Source of the DNA: Paenibacillus sp. H1-7
Lineage (GTDB): Bacteria; Bacillota; Bacilli; Paenibacillales; NBRC-103111
Direction of reading: 5' to 3'
Assembly: GCF_022354825.1 (NCBI RefSeq)
Contig: NZ_CP031168.1
Coordinates: 3,721,501 to 3,785,500, forward strand
Length of the DNA: 64,000 nucleotides
Part shown: positions 1 to 9,042 of the stretch, piece by piece
Position numbering within the stretch: the stretch's first letter is position 1
Layout: each line of letters opens with the position of its first letter
Program-made: the position numbers and the translations under genes
Notes under the pieces: model-generated
What the model was told of the DNA's origin: nothing
Seen by the model: only the letters and a program-made list of their open reading frames with translations
The model's database searches: none

Positions 1-1164
1 GATTTGCTTACCAAAATTGAGGAAGGCATCTCCTCGACGCGGGAAGTTATCGCCTATAACCGGATGACGTGGGAGGAGAAACTGTTCCGCGGCTCCTTTA
101 ATCTTTTCTTCGATAAGGTCATGCAGAACGGCAAGCTGTCGAATACCCAGCTTCTCTTGAGCAACAGCGTCCAATGGATCGGAAGGATGAGCGTGCTCAT
201 CTTCGGCGGTTATTCGGTAATCAAAGGAGATGTCTCGATCGGGTTGTTCGTCATCGTATATCAATATTCGAACCAGTTATTTACCAATTTTCAGACAGTA
301 TTCGATTTTGTTATGAACATGTCCGGAAAGCTGGCCTTTGTCGACCGCGTCAAAGGGATTTTCGATCAAGAGAAAATGAATGACGGCACCGTGCCGATGC
401 AGTCCAAGATTCGCAGCCTGGAATTCGATGAGGTCACCTTCAGCTATCCGGGAACGGACCGGATCATTCTGGACAAGATGAATTTAGCGTTTCCTTTCGG
501 GGAGAAAATTGCCATTGTCGGTTCCAGCGGAGGCGGCAAATCTACCGTTACCCAGCTTTTATTAAGGTTCTTCGAGCCTAGCGGCGGTTCGATCCGCGTC
601 AACGGCATTCCGCTCTCCGATATACAAATGGCTGATTGGATGGGCAAAGTGGCCGTCGTATTCCAGGAGCCGTTTATGCTGCCGGATACGGTCCGCAACA
701 ATTTGCTGCTTGGGCGGGAAGGGATTACCGAGAGTCAAATGATCGAGGCTTGCCGCGCTGCGCAAATTCACGATTTTATCATGTCGCTGGATCAGGGGTA
801 CGATACGATAGTCGGTGAACGCGGTTATACGTTATCCGGCGGCCAGAGGCAGCGGGTAGCCATAGCCAGAGCGGTTATGGGCGACCCGGAAATTCTCATT
901 TTGGACGAAGCGACATCGGCGCTGGATATGGAAACGGAGCAGAAGCTGCAAAAAAATCTCGATGAGCTGCGAGCAGGGAAGACGACGTTAATCATCGCCC
1001 ACAGGCTGTCGACAATCCGCAACGCCGATCTGATAATGGTCATTCAGTCCGGCAAAGTGGTCGAGCAAGGGACGCATTACGAATTGATGGCCAAAGGAGA
1101 TGTATACCGCAGGCTTGTATCGACGATGAGCGATGCATATACCGAATCAACGATGGAAGCGTAG
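1..1164 (+). CDS. ABC transporter, fused permease/ATPase (3' part)
   Basis: C-terminal part of an exporter-type ABC half-transporter; the reading frame is already open at base 1, so the 5' end lies outside the window. The first ~120 codons read as the last membrane helices of the transmembrane domain. The nucleotide-binding domain follows, with Walker A GSSGGGKST near codon 175, Q-loop VFQEP, signature LSGGQRQRV (about 835-861), Walker B ILILDEATSALD (about 892-927) and H-loop IIAHRLST (about 991-1014). All catalytic motifs are intact, so it should be active as a homo- or heterodimer. The substrate (lipid, drug or peptide) cannot be read from this fragment. A good intrinsic terminator follows directly. 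Confidence 0.93.
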   Translation, partial: DLLTKIEEGISSTREVIAYNRMTWEEKLFRGSFNLFFDKVMQNGKLSNTQLLLSNSVQWIGRMSVLIFGGYSVIKGDVSIGLFVIVYQYSNQLFTNFQTVFDFVMNMSGKLAFVDRVKGIFDQEKMNDGTVPMQSKIRSLEFDEVTFSYPGTDRIILDKMNLAFPFGEKIAIVGSSGGGKSTVTQLLLRFFEPSGGSIRVNGIPLSDIQMADWMGKVAVVFQEPFMLPDTVRNNLLLGREGITESQMIEACRAAQIHDFIMSLDQGYDTIVGERGYTLSGGQRQRVAIARAVMGDPEILILDEATSALDMETEQKLQKNLDELRAGKTTLIIAHRLSTIRNADLIMVIQSGKVVEQGTHYELMAKGDVYRRLVSTMSDAYTESTMEA

Positions 1165-1175
1165 CAGGATTGGAG

Positions 1176-1214
1176 ATCCGGACATTCACATGAAGTGGAT
1201 GACCCGGATTTTTT
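1176..1214 (+). terminator. Intrinsic terminator after the ABC exporter
   Basis: ATCCGG (1176-1181) pairs with CCGGAT (1204-1209). An inner CATTCAC/GTGGATG stem with one G-T pair and a short loop extends it, and a T-run follows (1209-1214). It sits 12 bases after the stop codon. Confidence 0.85.
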
Positions 1215-1248
1215 GCGCTTAGAGGTGCCCAGGTTTATATGAACATTA

Positions 1249-1755
1249 TCATATGATTTTATAATAGATAACCGTTGCATCGAGGCTGCCGTCAGCAGAT
1301 TGTGCATAACAAGGGATTCGGCCGGCTTGTTCATATCCTAGCGATGTATACAGGCGATTGGAAGGATCCCCCTCTCTTGTATCCAGAACCAGCAGCGACC
1401 TGTTCTCCTGCTTGCCCCGCTCCTCAGCGGCCTGCATAAGCAATCGACCGATACCGTTGCGGCGAAACGAAGGGCGGGTCATCAATTTGGCGATTTCGGC
1501 CCGATGAGTTCCGTTCGGTTTCGTACACAGATGAAGCTGAACGCTCCCAACGACCCGTTGATTTATCGCTGCGACAAATAGTACGGCATCAGGATTTACT
1601 ACGTGATCCCAGTAATGCTCTGCATCCGCGACTGATAACGGAGGCAGAAATCCGATCGAAGCCCCATCTTGTACCACCTCGATCAGAAGCTCTGTAAGCT
1701 CGTTTCTGTGAGGGCTAATGGAATGGATTTGTTTTATTGAGAGATTGTCTGACAT
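1249..1755 (-). CDS. GNAT family N-acetyltransferase
   Basis: 168-aa single-domain acetyltransferase expected to transfer acetyl from acetyl-CoA to an amine; the substrate is unknown. The acetyl-CoA pyrophosphate-binding motif A is clear (RRNGIGRLLMQAAEERG), preceded by the LMTRPSFR beta-strand and followed by NRLYTSLGYE, typical of the GNAT C-terminal half. The ORF could open 12 codons earlier, but GGAGGGGATG lies correctly spaced before the ATG at 1755, giving MSDNLSIKQ as the start. It is divergent from the LysR gene (1894), a common arrangement in which the regulator controls its neighbour. Confidence 0.88.
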   Translation of the reverse strand: MSDNLSIKQIHSISPHRNELTELLIEVVQDGASIGFLPPLSVADAEHYWDHVVNPDAVLFVAAINQRVVGSVQLHLCTKPNGTHRAEIAKLMTRPSFRRNGIGRLLMQAAEERGKQENRSLLVLDTREGDPSNRLYTSLGYEQAGRIPCYAQSADGSLDATVIYYKII

Positions 1756-1893
1756 TTTTTCATCCCCTCCAGCTGGGTTGTTAATAATCACAATTTTTCC
1801 GCTATAGTGAAATCGTATCGAAAAATGTACTATTTGTATAACGAATTTTACAAATGCTAATAATTAATAAATCGAATCATTGAGGTGTGCAAA

Positions 1894-2745
1894 GTGGATT
1901 TATCTCATTTGGAAGCTTATTTGGCCGTGTGCAAGTACCGTAATTTTACAAAAGCCTCGGAGCATTTGCATATTTCCCAATCCGCTGTAACAGCCAGAAT
2001 TAAAGGGCTGGAGAGTGAAATAGGCAAGGTTTTGCTGCTTCGCGACAACCGGAATGTAAGCTTGACTCCGGCTGGAACAGCGTTTCTTCCATACGCCGAG
2101 AGGATGCTGAGGCTGTTTGAAGAAAGCAAAGTGACGTTATCGGAGGAGCTGGAGCACTATATCATTTTGAGCGGACCGGGAGCTGTCTGGCATTTTCGTT
2201 ATTTGGAGCAAATCCTCTCGTTCCGGAGGAACCGTCCGAAGGTAGCGGTCAAGTTTCTAAGCTATATCGATTCAAGCTATATGATTAGAGATCTTTTGCT
2301 GGATGGCCTGGTACATGTTGCGATTCGCAATGACGCTCCGTCCCACCCGAAAGTCTCGGCACAATGTCTGTTTGAGGATGAATATGTTCTTGTTTCGGCC
2401 AAGCCAAGAGGTTTGATCGTCAGCAGGGCCGATTTTTATTCCCCGGAGTATTGTCATATTGAATGGGGGGCGGCGTTCCAGGAATGGTTTGCCCAAATGG
2501 TTGGCGCGGGATATGTTCCACCCTTACAAACGGATCATTCCATGATCCTGCTTACGATGCTTTTAAAGGGGGCGGGGTTCGGGTTTTTGCCGCGGTCCGT
2601 GGCACAGCCCTACTTGGATAAGGAGGAGCTGGTCGAGCTGCCATGTGAATACAAGGCGCCGGTCACTGCATATTATGCTCATTACTTGACGGAGCAGCGT
2701 GATCATATCAGCGTCAAGCTGGGATTGCAATTGTTAGGCGTATAG
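1894..2745 (+). CDS. LysR family transcriptional regulator
   Basis: 283-aa LysR-type regulator. The N-terminal winged helix-turn-helix (about residues 1-60) contains the hallmark run FTKASEHLHISQSAVTARIKGLE and LTPAGTAFLPYAERML. The rest is the periplasmic-binding-protein-like effector domain. A GTG start at 1894 is preferred over GTG 1885 because GAGGTG (1882-1887) is then 6 bases upstream. It diverges from the acetyltransferase, with about 138 bp for a shared control region. The effector is unknown. Confidence 0.9.
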   Translation: MDLSHLEAYLAVCKYRNFTKASEHLHISQSAVTARIKGLESEIGKVLLLRDNRNVSLTPAGTAFLPYAERMLRLFEESKVTLSEELEHYIILSGPGAVWHFRYLEQILSFRRNRPKVAVKFLSYIDSSYMIRDLLLDGLVHVAIRNDAPSHPKVSAQCLFEDEYVLVSAKPRGLIVSRADFYSPEYCHIEWGAAFQEWFAQMVGAGYVPPLQTDHSMILLTMLLKGAGFGFLPRSVAQPYLDKEELVELPCEYKAPVTAYYAHYLTEQRDHISVKLGLQLLGV

Positions 2746-2863
2746 TAAGATTTCATTTAGATGGACAGCGCACTATTTGCGAAAAAAGCAATCTGAAAGA
2801 AATTCGGCTCCTTTCTATGTGTTAAGATGAAATCAACCAAATTCACGAAAAGGTGGCTAATCG

Positions 2864-3271
2864 ATGAAAGCTAACATTTCCAAAGGAACTCTCTGGACGT
2901 CACGTATCATGAGCGGAATTGTCATTTTGTTTATGCTGTTTGATAGTATCATGAAGCTGGTCAAACCGGCGCCGGTAGTAGAAGGTACGTTGGTACTTGG
3001 ATTTGCGGAGCATCATATTGCGGTTATTGGAATTTTGGGGCTTATATCGACTATTTTGTATGCGATCCCTCGCACATCGTTCTTGGGAGCTCTGCTGTTA
3101 ACCGGCTATTTCGGCGGAGTTATTGCTACGCACGTACGTATGGATGCACCGTTGTTTACTCATGTGTTGTTTCCGGTGTATATCGCCATATTGGCTTGGG
3201 GCGGCATATGGTTAAGGGACGGAAGAGTGCGCAGCCTCTTTCCTATACAAAGCAGAGAGCTGGACAGATGA
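2864..3271 (+). CDS. DoxX-like integral membrane protein
   Basis: 135 aa with about four hydrophobic helices (near residues 14-30, 48-66, 73-92 and 100-118) and very few charges between them. This matches the small DoxX/DoxX-like family, whose biochemical role is poorly defined. AAGGTGG lies upstream of the ATG. It stands alone, with a weak hairpin downstream and a Rossmann-fold gene 85 bp further on; the two may be co-transcribed. Confidence 0.72.
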   Translation: MKANISKGTLWTSRIMSGIVILFMLFDSIMKLVKPAPVVEGTLVLGFAEHHIAVIGILGLISTILYAIPRTSFLGALLLTGYFGGVIATHVRMDAPLFTHVLFPVYIAILAWGGIWLRDGRVRSLFPIQSRELDR

Positions 3272-3295
3272 AGAAAGTACATAGCTAAGATAAGC

Positions 3296-3330
3296 AGAGG
3301 ACTGCTCGGGTAACCGGGCGGTCTTCTTAC
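3296..3330 (+). terminator. Weak hairpin after DoxX-like gene
   Basis: GACTGCTCGG (3300-3309) can pair with CCGGGCGGTC (3314-3323) through a GTAA loop with two G-T pairs. Only a broken T-rich stretch (TTCTT) follows, so it may be a partial terminator. Confidence 0.35.
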
Positions 3331-3356
3331 GGTAAATCCGAAGATGGAGGGCATGT

Positions 3357-4055
3357 ATGGACATTACGCAAGCAAGAAACGGGGACTCAGGCGGCAAGAC
3401 CAAAGTGATAGTCACCGGAGCAACGGGAATGGTAGGGGAGGGCGTGGTGCATGAATGCTTGATGCATCCGGATATTGAACAAGTGTTAGTTATAAACCGC
3501 AAGCCGTGCGGAATCGTCCATGGCAAATTGAGGGAGATTATCCATGCCGATTTTTTCGATTTATCCCCGATCGAATCGCAGCTGGCAGGCCACGATGCCT
3601 GTTATTTTTGCCTCGGTGTTTCTTCTGTTGGGATGAAAGAAGAAGAATATTACCGGATGACCTATGAGCTGACCCTGCATGCAGCAGGCATGTTATGCAA
3701 GCTGAATCCCGGCATGGTATTTTGTTATGTTTCCGGGAGCGGGACCGACAGCTCGGAGAAGGGGAGAAGCATGTGGGCAAGGGTGAAAGGAAAGACGGAG
3801 AACGAGCTGCTGCAGCTGCCGTTCAAAAAAGCTTATATGTTCCGGCCGGGTTACATCCATCCGACAAAAGGATTGAAGCATACTCACGGGTATTATTATG
3901 CTCTGTCCTGGCTGTATCCGATTGTGAAGCTTCTTGTTCCGCAAGGGGTGATAACGTTAAAAGAGCTAGGGATAGCGATGATTCATACGGTTACTAAAGG
4001 ATATGAGAAATCCATTTTATACAGCAAGGATATTAAAATCCTGGCCGAACGATAG
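3357..4055 (+). CDS. NAD(P)-binding Rossmann-fold protein (NAD-dependent epimerase/NmrA-like)
   Basis: 232 aa with an N-terminal dinucleotide-binding motif VTGATGMVGEGVV (about residues 22-34), as in atypical short-chain dehydrogenases and NAD-dependent epimerase/semialdehyde dehydrogenase-like proteins. Further support is the YFCLGVSSVGM strand at the expected place and a YVSGSGTDSSEKG active-site-like segment. The substrate cannot be assigned. GGAGG at 3346-3350 sets the start at 3357 (another ATG, out of frame, is at 3353). A strong terminator follows the gene. Confidence 0.75.
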   Translation: MDITQARNGDSGGKTKVIVTGATGMVGEGVVHECLMHPDIEQVLVINRKPCGIVHGKLREIIHADFFDLSPIESQLAGHDACYFCLGVSSVGMKEEEYYRMTYELTLHAAGMLCKLNPGMVFCYVSGSGTDSSEKGRSMWARVKGKTENELLQLPFKKAYMFRPGYIHPTKGLKHTHGYYYALSWLYPIVKLLVPQGVITLKELGIAMIHTVTKGYEKSILYSKDIKILAER

Positions 4056-4133
4056 TGACCGATCTAGGTGCGGAAAACTCAACAAGTGCTCGCAGCCGGT
4101 ACGGAACGAAAGGAAGCCGGGCGGCAGCATAGT

Positions 4134-4170
4134 GAAAAGCGTTCTGACAACAAGTCAGGCGCTTTTTTTT
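4134..4170 (+). terminator. Intrinsic terminator
   Basis: AAAGCG plus CTGAC pairs with GTCAG plus CGCTTTT around an AACAA loop, then eight T residues. It separates region 1 genes from the M81 operon. Confidence 0.85.
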
Positions 4171-4212
4171 GCCTGGACCACAATAAAAATTTCTAAATGT
4201 AAAATTATTTTC

Positions 4213-4253
4213 TTGATATAAAATATTGACTCGTGCTACACTGTTTCCATAAT
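4213..4253 (+). promoter_or_regulatory. Putative promoter of the M81 operon
   Basis: Two overlapping sigma-A-like options: TTGATA (4213-4218), 18 bp, TACACT (4237-4242); and TTGACT (4226-4231), 16 bp, CATAAT (4248-4253). Both lie 45-85 bp before the first gene, in an AT-rich stretch after the terminator. Confidence 0.5.
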
Positions 4254-4296
4254 CTCTCAAACCCAATATATGGAACAAGGCAGGTGACCCGTACTC

Positions 4297-5781
4297 TTGT
4301 CAGCTCAGCTGCGCATTGGTGTAGTAGGCGTCTATCATGAAACGAATACATTCGCACCTGGAGTAACGCAATGGGAGGACTTTCTCGATGGTTTCACCGT
4401 AGGGAAAGAGGCTTTTCTGGAAGCATTCCGGCATACCCGCACAACCATGGGAGGCGTTATCGAGGCTGCGGATCAACGGAGCGTTCTGCTTGAGCCCGGG
4501 ATTTATGCGTCGGCAACTCCAAGCGGAATCGTGTCGGCAGAGGCGGCACAGCGCCTGATGGAACAGATAGCAGCCTCTGTAAAGACAGGGCTCGATGGAT
4601 TGGTTGTCATCCTGCATGGAGCGATGGTATCCGAGCAGCACTCCGATATGGAAGTGGCCTTGCTGGAGACTATCCGTTCCGTTGTCGGCAAGGAAATGCC
4701 CATCGCGGTGACGGTAGATCTGCATGCCAATTTGGGAGAGCAAATGCCCGAATTATGCAACCTGCTGGTAGGGTACGATACCTACCCTCATATCGATGCT
4801 TATGAACGCGGATTGGAAGCGGTCGATCTGTTGATACGTCACATTCGAGGAGAGATTCATCCGACCATCGCTATCGCACGGCCGAACATGCTGGTTGTTC
4901 CGCAAACGATGATCACTACAGAAGGCGTCATGAAGAGGATCATGGAGACGGCCTTTGAGATCGAAAACGATCCTGAAGTGCTCAATGTAACCGTATGCGG
5001 CGGGTTTCCGTATAGCGACGTCCCTTGTGCAGGGATGGCCTTTGTTGTGACAACCAATCGGAATGAACAATTGGCATTAAGCTATGCCGATAGTCTGGCT
5101 CAGCTTGCATGGTCACTCCGTGATGAATTTGTGACGAAACAGCTCTCGTTGGAGCAGGCGATGAAGGAAGCACTCGATGCCAAGGAAGGGCCAGTCATTC
5201 TGGTTGAGGGATCCGATAATGTCGGAGGAGGAGCTCCGGCGGACGGCACGCATATACTGCCCGCCCTGCTGAAGTTCCCCAAACCAAGTCTCATTATGCT
5301 TCGGGATCCTGAAGCGGTTGCGGCTGCGGTCCGAGTCGGCGTAGGAGCCAGGATGAAATGCAAGGTCGGCGGGAAAAGCGATCGTCTTCATGGAGAACCC
5401 GTTCCTGTCGAGGGAAGGGTACGGCTGCTTTCCGACGGCCGGTACACGCATCGAGGGCCATACATGAAGGGGCAGGCAGCCAATATGGGCACGACAGCTG
5501 TCATCGAAGCAGGGGAAGTAACGATCATTTTGACGGAACAGCGAGTTCCGCCTTGGGATATCGGTCATGCGGCGTCCCTCGGATTGGACCCGGCATCCTT
5601 TCACATCATTGTAGTAAAATCCGCTATCGCATGGATTAGTGCGTACGGACCGGTCGCCAAACAAGTCATTCCGGTGGATACGCCCGGATGCTGCACCGTC
5701 TCGCTCGATCATCTTGTTTATCGAAATTTGCATCTACCGATCCATCCATTCATGTCCTTAGAAAAGGAGCATGCCCAGTGA
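4297..5781 (+). CDS. M81 family metallopeptidase (MlrC-like)
   Basis: 494-aa protein of the MlrC/M81 family, the group named for the zinc enzyme of microcystin breakdown; most members have unknown amide or peptide substrates. The N-terminus carries the signature GVYHETNTFAPG. D141 and H143 (VDLHAN) with H165 (TYPHID) show the Asp-x-His-x(21)-His spacing of the family's zinc ligands. HGAM (residues 107-110) and an MlrC C-terminal domain follow. There is no signal peptide, so it is cytoplasmic. The start is TTG at 4297 with AAGGCAGGTG upstream. Its stop overlaps the GTG of the aminotransferase, so the two are translationally coupled. Confidence 0.88.
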   Translation: MSAQLRIGVVGVYHETNTFAPGVTQWEDFLDGFTVGKEAFLEAFRHTRTTMGGVIEAADQRSVLLEPGIYASATPSGIVSAEAAQRLMEQIAASVKTGLDGLVVILHGAMVSEQHSDMEVALLETIRSVVGKEMPIAVTVDLHANLGEQMPELCNLLVGYDTYPHIDAYERGLEAVDLLIRHIRGEIHPTIAIARPNMLVVPQTMITTEGVMKRIMETAFEIENDPEVLNVTVCGGFPYSDVPCAGMAFVVTTNRNEQLALSYADSLAQLAWSLRDEFVTKQLSLEQAMKEALDAKEGPVILVEGSDNVGGGAPADGTHILPALLKFPKPSLIMLRDPEAVAAAVRVGVGARMKCKVGGKSDRLHGEPVPVEGRVRLLSDGRYTHRGPYMKGQAANMGTTAVIEAGEVTIILTEQRVPPWDIGHAASLGLDPASFHIIVVKSAIAWISAYGPVAKQVIPVDTPGCCTVSLDHLVYRNLHLPIHPFMSLEKEHAQ

Positions 5782-7094
5782 CACGATACGAACAATCTGC
5801 AGCAAAATTACAGGAAGCCGAGACTTATTTGGCCGGGGGAGTGGCAAGCAGTCTTCGAGCATCGATGAAGCCGACTCCCCTTTATGTCCAGCATGCTTAT
5901 GGAGCTAGACTTCGTGATGTCGATCAGAATGAGTATATCGATTATATGCTGGCCTATGGGCCGTTAATCCTAGGGCATGCCCATCCTGCGTTCAATGAAC
6001 GTATGAACCAAGCTCTGCAGCGGGGGAGCACGTACGGAATGCAGCATGAAGGAGAGATTGAGCTCGCACGGCGGCTTACGGAAGTACTGCCATGTGCGGA
6101 CCAGGTCGCTTTCAGCGGATCCGGCACGGAAGCGGTGATGCTGGCGCTTCGTCTGGCACGCGCTTATACAGGCAAATCCAAAATCGTCCGATTCAGCGGT
6201 CATTATCATGGCTGGTCGGATGCGATTTTCACTTCATTTCCGAGTCCGGATTTTATCGCTTCAGGGGGCTTGGGAGACGACAATACGGACATTGCACCTG
6301 GAACCGGAGGTCAAAGCAGGAATAGCTTGCAAGACATCCTTCTCATCCCGTGGAACGATCCCATTGCGCTGGAGGAAACGTTAACGAAGCATCATGATGA
6401 AATTGCAGCGGTCATCACCGAGCCAGTGATGTGCAATTCCGGCTGCATTGCGCCGAGGACGGGGTATATGGAGCGAATGAGGGAGCTGACGGCCCGGTTC
6501 GGCATTGTGCTGATATGGGATGAAGTCATAACCGGCTTCCGGTTAGGATTAGGCGGCGCTCACGGACGATTCGGCATTACGCCGGATCTGGTGACTATCG
6601 GTAAAGCTTTGGGGGGCGGGATTCCATTAAGTGCCGTTGCCGGCAAACAAGACATTATGCGTCTTATTGCAAGTGGTAAGGTTATGCATCTCGGGACTTT
6701 AAACGGAAACGGTCTGTCTACGGCCGCTGGTATCGCAGTCATCGAGGAGCTGGCGAAGGGAAATGGGCAGGCATTTGTTCACATGGAGAATACTGCAAGC
6801 TTGCTGGCCAAGGAAATGCGCTCGCTCTTCAAACGACAAGGAATCCCGGCGGTTATTAACCAGCTGGGTCCCGTGTTCCACCTCATGTTTATTGATCGGC
6901 CGGAAGTCGCGGACTTCGATACGTTCAATCAGCGCGATACCGGTTTGTATGCTCGATTCGCCGAAGAAATGCTGAAAGAGGGGATTCTGGTTCGACCCAA
7001 CGGGCTTTGGTATGTATCCACGGCTCACGGCGAGGACGAAGTGAAAGAGACGCTCGTTGCCGTGGAGAAGGTTATGAAGCGAATAGGGCAATAA
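5778..7094 (+). CDS. Class III PLP-dependent aminotransferase (glutamate-1-semialdehyde aminomutase-like)
   Basis: 438-aa fold-type I PLP enzyme of the class III aminotransferase family. Visible are the PLP-phosphate-binding SGSGTEA segment, the FSGHYHGW motif, the WDEVITGFR motif whose Asp contacts the pyridine nitrogen, and the Schiff-base lysine K276 in TIGKALGGG. Its context of M81 peptidase, SMP-30-like protein and RidA suggests catabolism of an amino compound rather than haem synthesis; this is inference. GTG start at 5778 with AAAAGGAGC upstream; it overlaps the M81 stop by 4 bases. Confidence 0.9.
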   Translation: MTRYEQSAAKLQEAETYLAGGVASSLRASMKPTPLYVQHAYGARLRDVDQNEYIDYMLAYGPLILGHAHPAFNERMNQALQRGSTYGMQHEGEIELARRLTEVLPCADQVAFSGSGTEAVMLALRLARAYTGKSKIVRFSGHYHGWSDAIFTSFPSPDFIASGGLGDDNTDIAPGTGGQSRNSLQDILLIPWNDPIALEETLTKHHDEIAAVITEPVMCNSGCIAPRTGYMERMRELTARFGIVLIWDEVITGFRLGLGGAHGRFGITPDLVTIGKALGGGIPLSAVAGKQDIMRLIASGKVMHLGTLNGNGLSTAAGIAVIEELAKGNGQAFVHMENTASLLAKEMRSLFKRQGIPAVINQLGPVFHLMFIDRPEVADFDTFNQRDTGLYARFAEEMLKEGILVRPNGLWYVSTAHGEDEVKETLVAVEKVMKRIGQ

Positions 7095-7126
7095 CGTTTG
7101 ACGTGCGGGAAAAGAGGTGAACGAGC

Positions 7127-7978
7127 TTGTTCTTTGTCAGCAGCAGATTAACGGCTCCTCACATGTTCACAACCGGTATTGAAGGTCCAGCCTGTGATGC
7201 AATGGGAAATCTGTATGCCGTGAACTTCTCAACCAAGCATACGATCGGCAAAGTCACACCGGACGGAGAGGGAAGCCTGTTCCTCCAGCTGCCGGAAGGG
7301 GCTACCGGGAATGCCATTCGCTTCAGCAGGTCCGGCACTATGTATATAGCCGATTATACGGGTCACCGTATTCTGAAAGCGGATATGACCACGAAGGAAG
7401 TATCGGTATTCGTCCATGAACCTGCGATGAATCAACCGAATGACCTGGCTGTAACGTGGAAGGAAACCTGGTTTGCAAGCGACCCGAATTGGAAGCAGGG
7501 AGACGGGCAGCTGTGGAGAATCGACCGGAATGGCCGGTGTGTGCTGCTTGAAGCCGGGATGGGAACGACGAACGGCATTGAAGTGAGCAGTGACGAGCGG
7601 ACATTGTATGTGAACGAAACGGTTCAACGGAGGATATGGAAGTACGATTTGTCTGAACGGGATGAAATAAGCAACAAGCGGCTGTTCTACGAGTTTGCCG
7701 ATTATGGCTTAGACGGGATGCGCTGTGATATGACCGGAAATCTTTACGTCACCAGGTATGGAAAGGGAACGATTGCCGTTCTGTCTCCGGATGGCCTATT
7801 GGTCAGGGAGGTTGCCTTGACCGGCAAATTATGCACGAACGTCACATTCGGAGGCGCTGATGGATGCACATGCTATGTTACCGTTGCCGATACGGGAGCG
7901 ATTGAAAGCTTCCGCACGGATATTCCGGGGCGCTGCTGGGCTTTGTGGAAACAAGATAATGGAAACAAGATAAAATGA
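7127..7978 (+). CDS. SMP-30/gluconolactonase/LRE family protein
   Basis: 283-aa six-bladed beta-propeller-like protein. Repeating blade motifs include GPACDAMGNLYAVNF, GNAIRFSRSGTMYIAD, QPNDLAV, TNGIEVSSDERTLYVNET and DGMRCDMTGNLYVTR, the usual SMP-30/gluconolactonase pattern. Members hydrolyse sugar lactones with a divalent metal. The likely job is lactone opening in the pathway of this operon. TTG start at 7127 with AGAGGTG eight bases upstream; 32 bp after the aminotransferase. Confidence 0.88.
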   Translation: MFFVSSRLTAPHMFTTGIEGPACDAMGNLYAVNFSTKHTIGKVTPDGEGSLFLQLPEGATGNAIRFSRSGTMYIADYTGHRILKADMTTKEVSVFVHEPAMNQPNDLAVTWKETWFASDPNWKQGDGQLWRIDRNGRCVLLEAGMGTTNGIEVSSDERTLYVNETVQRRIWKYDLSERDEISNKRLFYEFADYGLDGMRCDMTGNLYVTRYGKGTIAVLSPDGLLVREVALTGKLCTNVTFGGADGCTCYVTVADTGAIESFRTDIPGRCWALWKQDNGNKIK

Positions 7979-7992
7979 AGGAGTGACTCCAG

Positions 7993-8379
7993 ATGCATCA
8001 AAGTAAACAACCTGTTGCGACGCAAGAGGCAAGTACAATGCCGTTTTCTTCCGCCATAGCGGCGGGAGGCTTCCTATTCGTTTCCGGTCAAGGAGGGTTG
8101 GACCCTGATACCGGCCGGGTGGTGGGTCCGGATTTACAAGCGCAAACAATACAGACGCTGGCTAACATTGAGCGTATTTTGCAAGAGGCGGGCGCTTCGC
8201 TGCAGGATATAGTCAAAGTGAACGTATATTTGAAAGAAAGAGCGCTCTACGATGAATTCAATCAGGTGTACAGAACTTATTTCTCTTATCCATTTCCGGC
8301 AAGGACAGCCGTATACAGCGATTTAAATTATGATATATTGGTAGAGATTGACGCTATCGCCATTTTACCCAAAGGATAA
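7993..8379 (+). CDS. RidA family protein (enamine/imine deaminase family)
   Basis: 128 aa, the usual size of the YjgF/YER057c/RidA family. Recognisable segments are FVSGQGGLDPDTG, NIERILQEAGASLQDIVKV and the C-terminal PARTAV...LVEIDAIA, which retains the conserved arginine that binds the substrate carboxylate. Canonical RidA has EIEAIA where this has EIDAIA, so strict imine-deaminase activity is uncertain. Lying near a PLP aminotransferase fits the role of removing reactive enamines made by PLP enzymes. AAGGAGTG precedes the ATG. Confidence 0.9.
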   Translation: MHQSKQPVATQEASTMPFSSAIAAGGFLFVSGQGGLDPDTGRVVGPDLQAQTIQTLANIERILQEAGASLQDIVKVNVYLKERALYDEFNQVYRTYFSYPFPARTAVYSDLNYDILVEIDAIAILPKG

Positions 8380-8404
8380 ACAAAACGATAAGGATGATAC
8401 TGAC

Positions 8405-9028
8405 ATGACGACATCAAGCTATACATACCGCTGCGAGCGGGTACAATCAGGACTGGATTCTGCTAATTGGGAGTCATTGCCGAAGGTGGAGCTGGCAGAC
8501 TCCCCGACAGGAGAACGAGCGGCTCTCCGTACTGTCGTACAGTGCTGCCGGGATAGCATCGCCTTGTATTTTCGATTCGAATGTCAAGACGATTTCGTGA
8601 TTTCTTCTTATACCGAGAGGGATGAACCGCTTTACGAGCAGGATGTCGTGGAAATTTTCATAGACGAAACGGGAAATGGAACCCGATATATGGAAATCGA
8701 GCTCAGTCCGAACAATGTCATATTCGATGCCATCGTGACTAACCATAACTTCACGAAACCAGGCGGACGGTTAGAGGTGGATACTTCGTGGGACATGGAG
8801 GGCTTGCAGACTTCGGTGACCCGGGACGATAATGGAGCCTTTCACTATCAGATCGTGATGCCCTTGGATCAATTTGCTTCCGTACCTGCAGAAGGGGATA
8901 GCTGGAGGATCAACTTTTACCGGATTGATCAGGAGGTTTCGGGAGTAAGACACTACTCTGCCTGGTCTCCGACTTATAATCCTTCGTTCCATGCAGCCGA
9001 AAGGTTCGGTACTTTACTATTTGTATAA
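8405..9028 (+). CDS. CBM9-like carbohydrate-binding domain protein
   Basis: 207 aa without a signal peptide. The whole protein looks like one beta-sandwich of the family 9 carbohydrate-binding/DOMON-like type: IALYFRFECQDDFV, then DVVEIFIDETGNGTRYMEIELSPNN and a C-terminal WRINFYRID...YSAWSPT. Such domains bind sugar chain ends; a free cytoplasmic version next to catabolic enzymes is not well understood. ATG at 8405 is preferred because AAGGATGAT lies upstream; an earlier in-frame codon at 8348 lies inside the RidA gene. Confidence 0.7.
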   Translation: MTTSSYTYRCERVQSGLDSANWESLPKVELADSPTGERAALRTVVQCCRDSIALYFRFECQDDFVISSYTERDEPLYEQDVVEIFIDETGNGTRYMEIELSPNNVIFDAIVTNHNFTKPGGRLEVDTSWDMEGLQTSVTRDDNGAFHYQIVMPLDQFASVPAEGDSWRINFYRIDQEVSGVRHYSAWSPTYNPSFHAAERFGTLLFV

Positions 9029-9042
9029 AGGAAGGAAAAGGG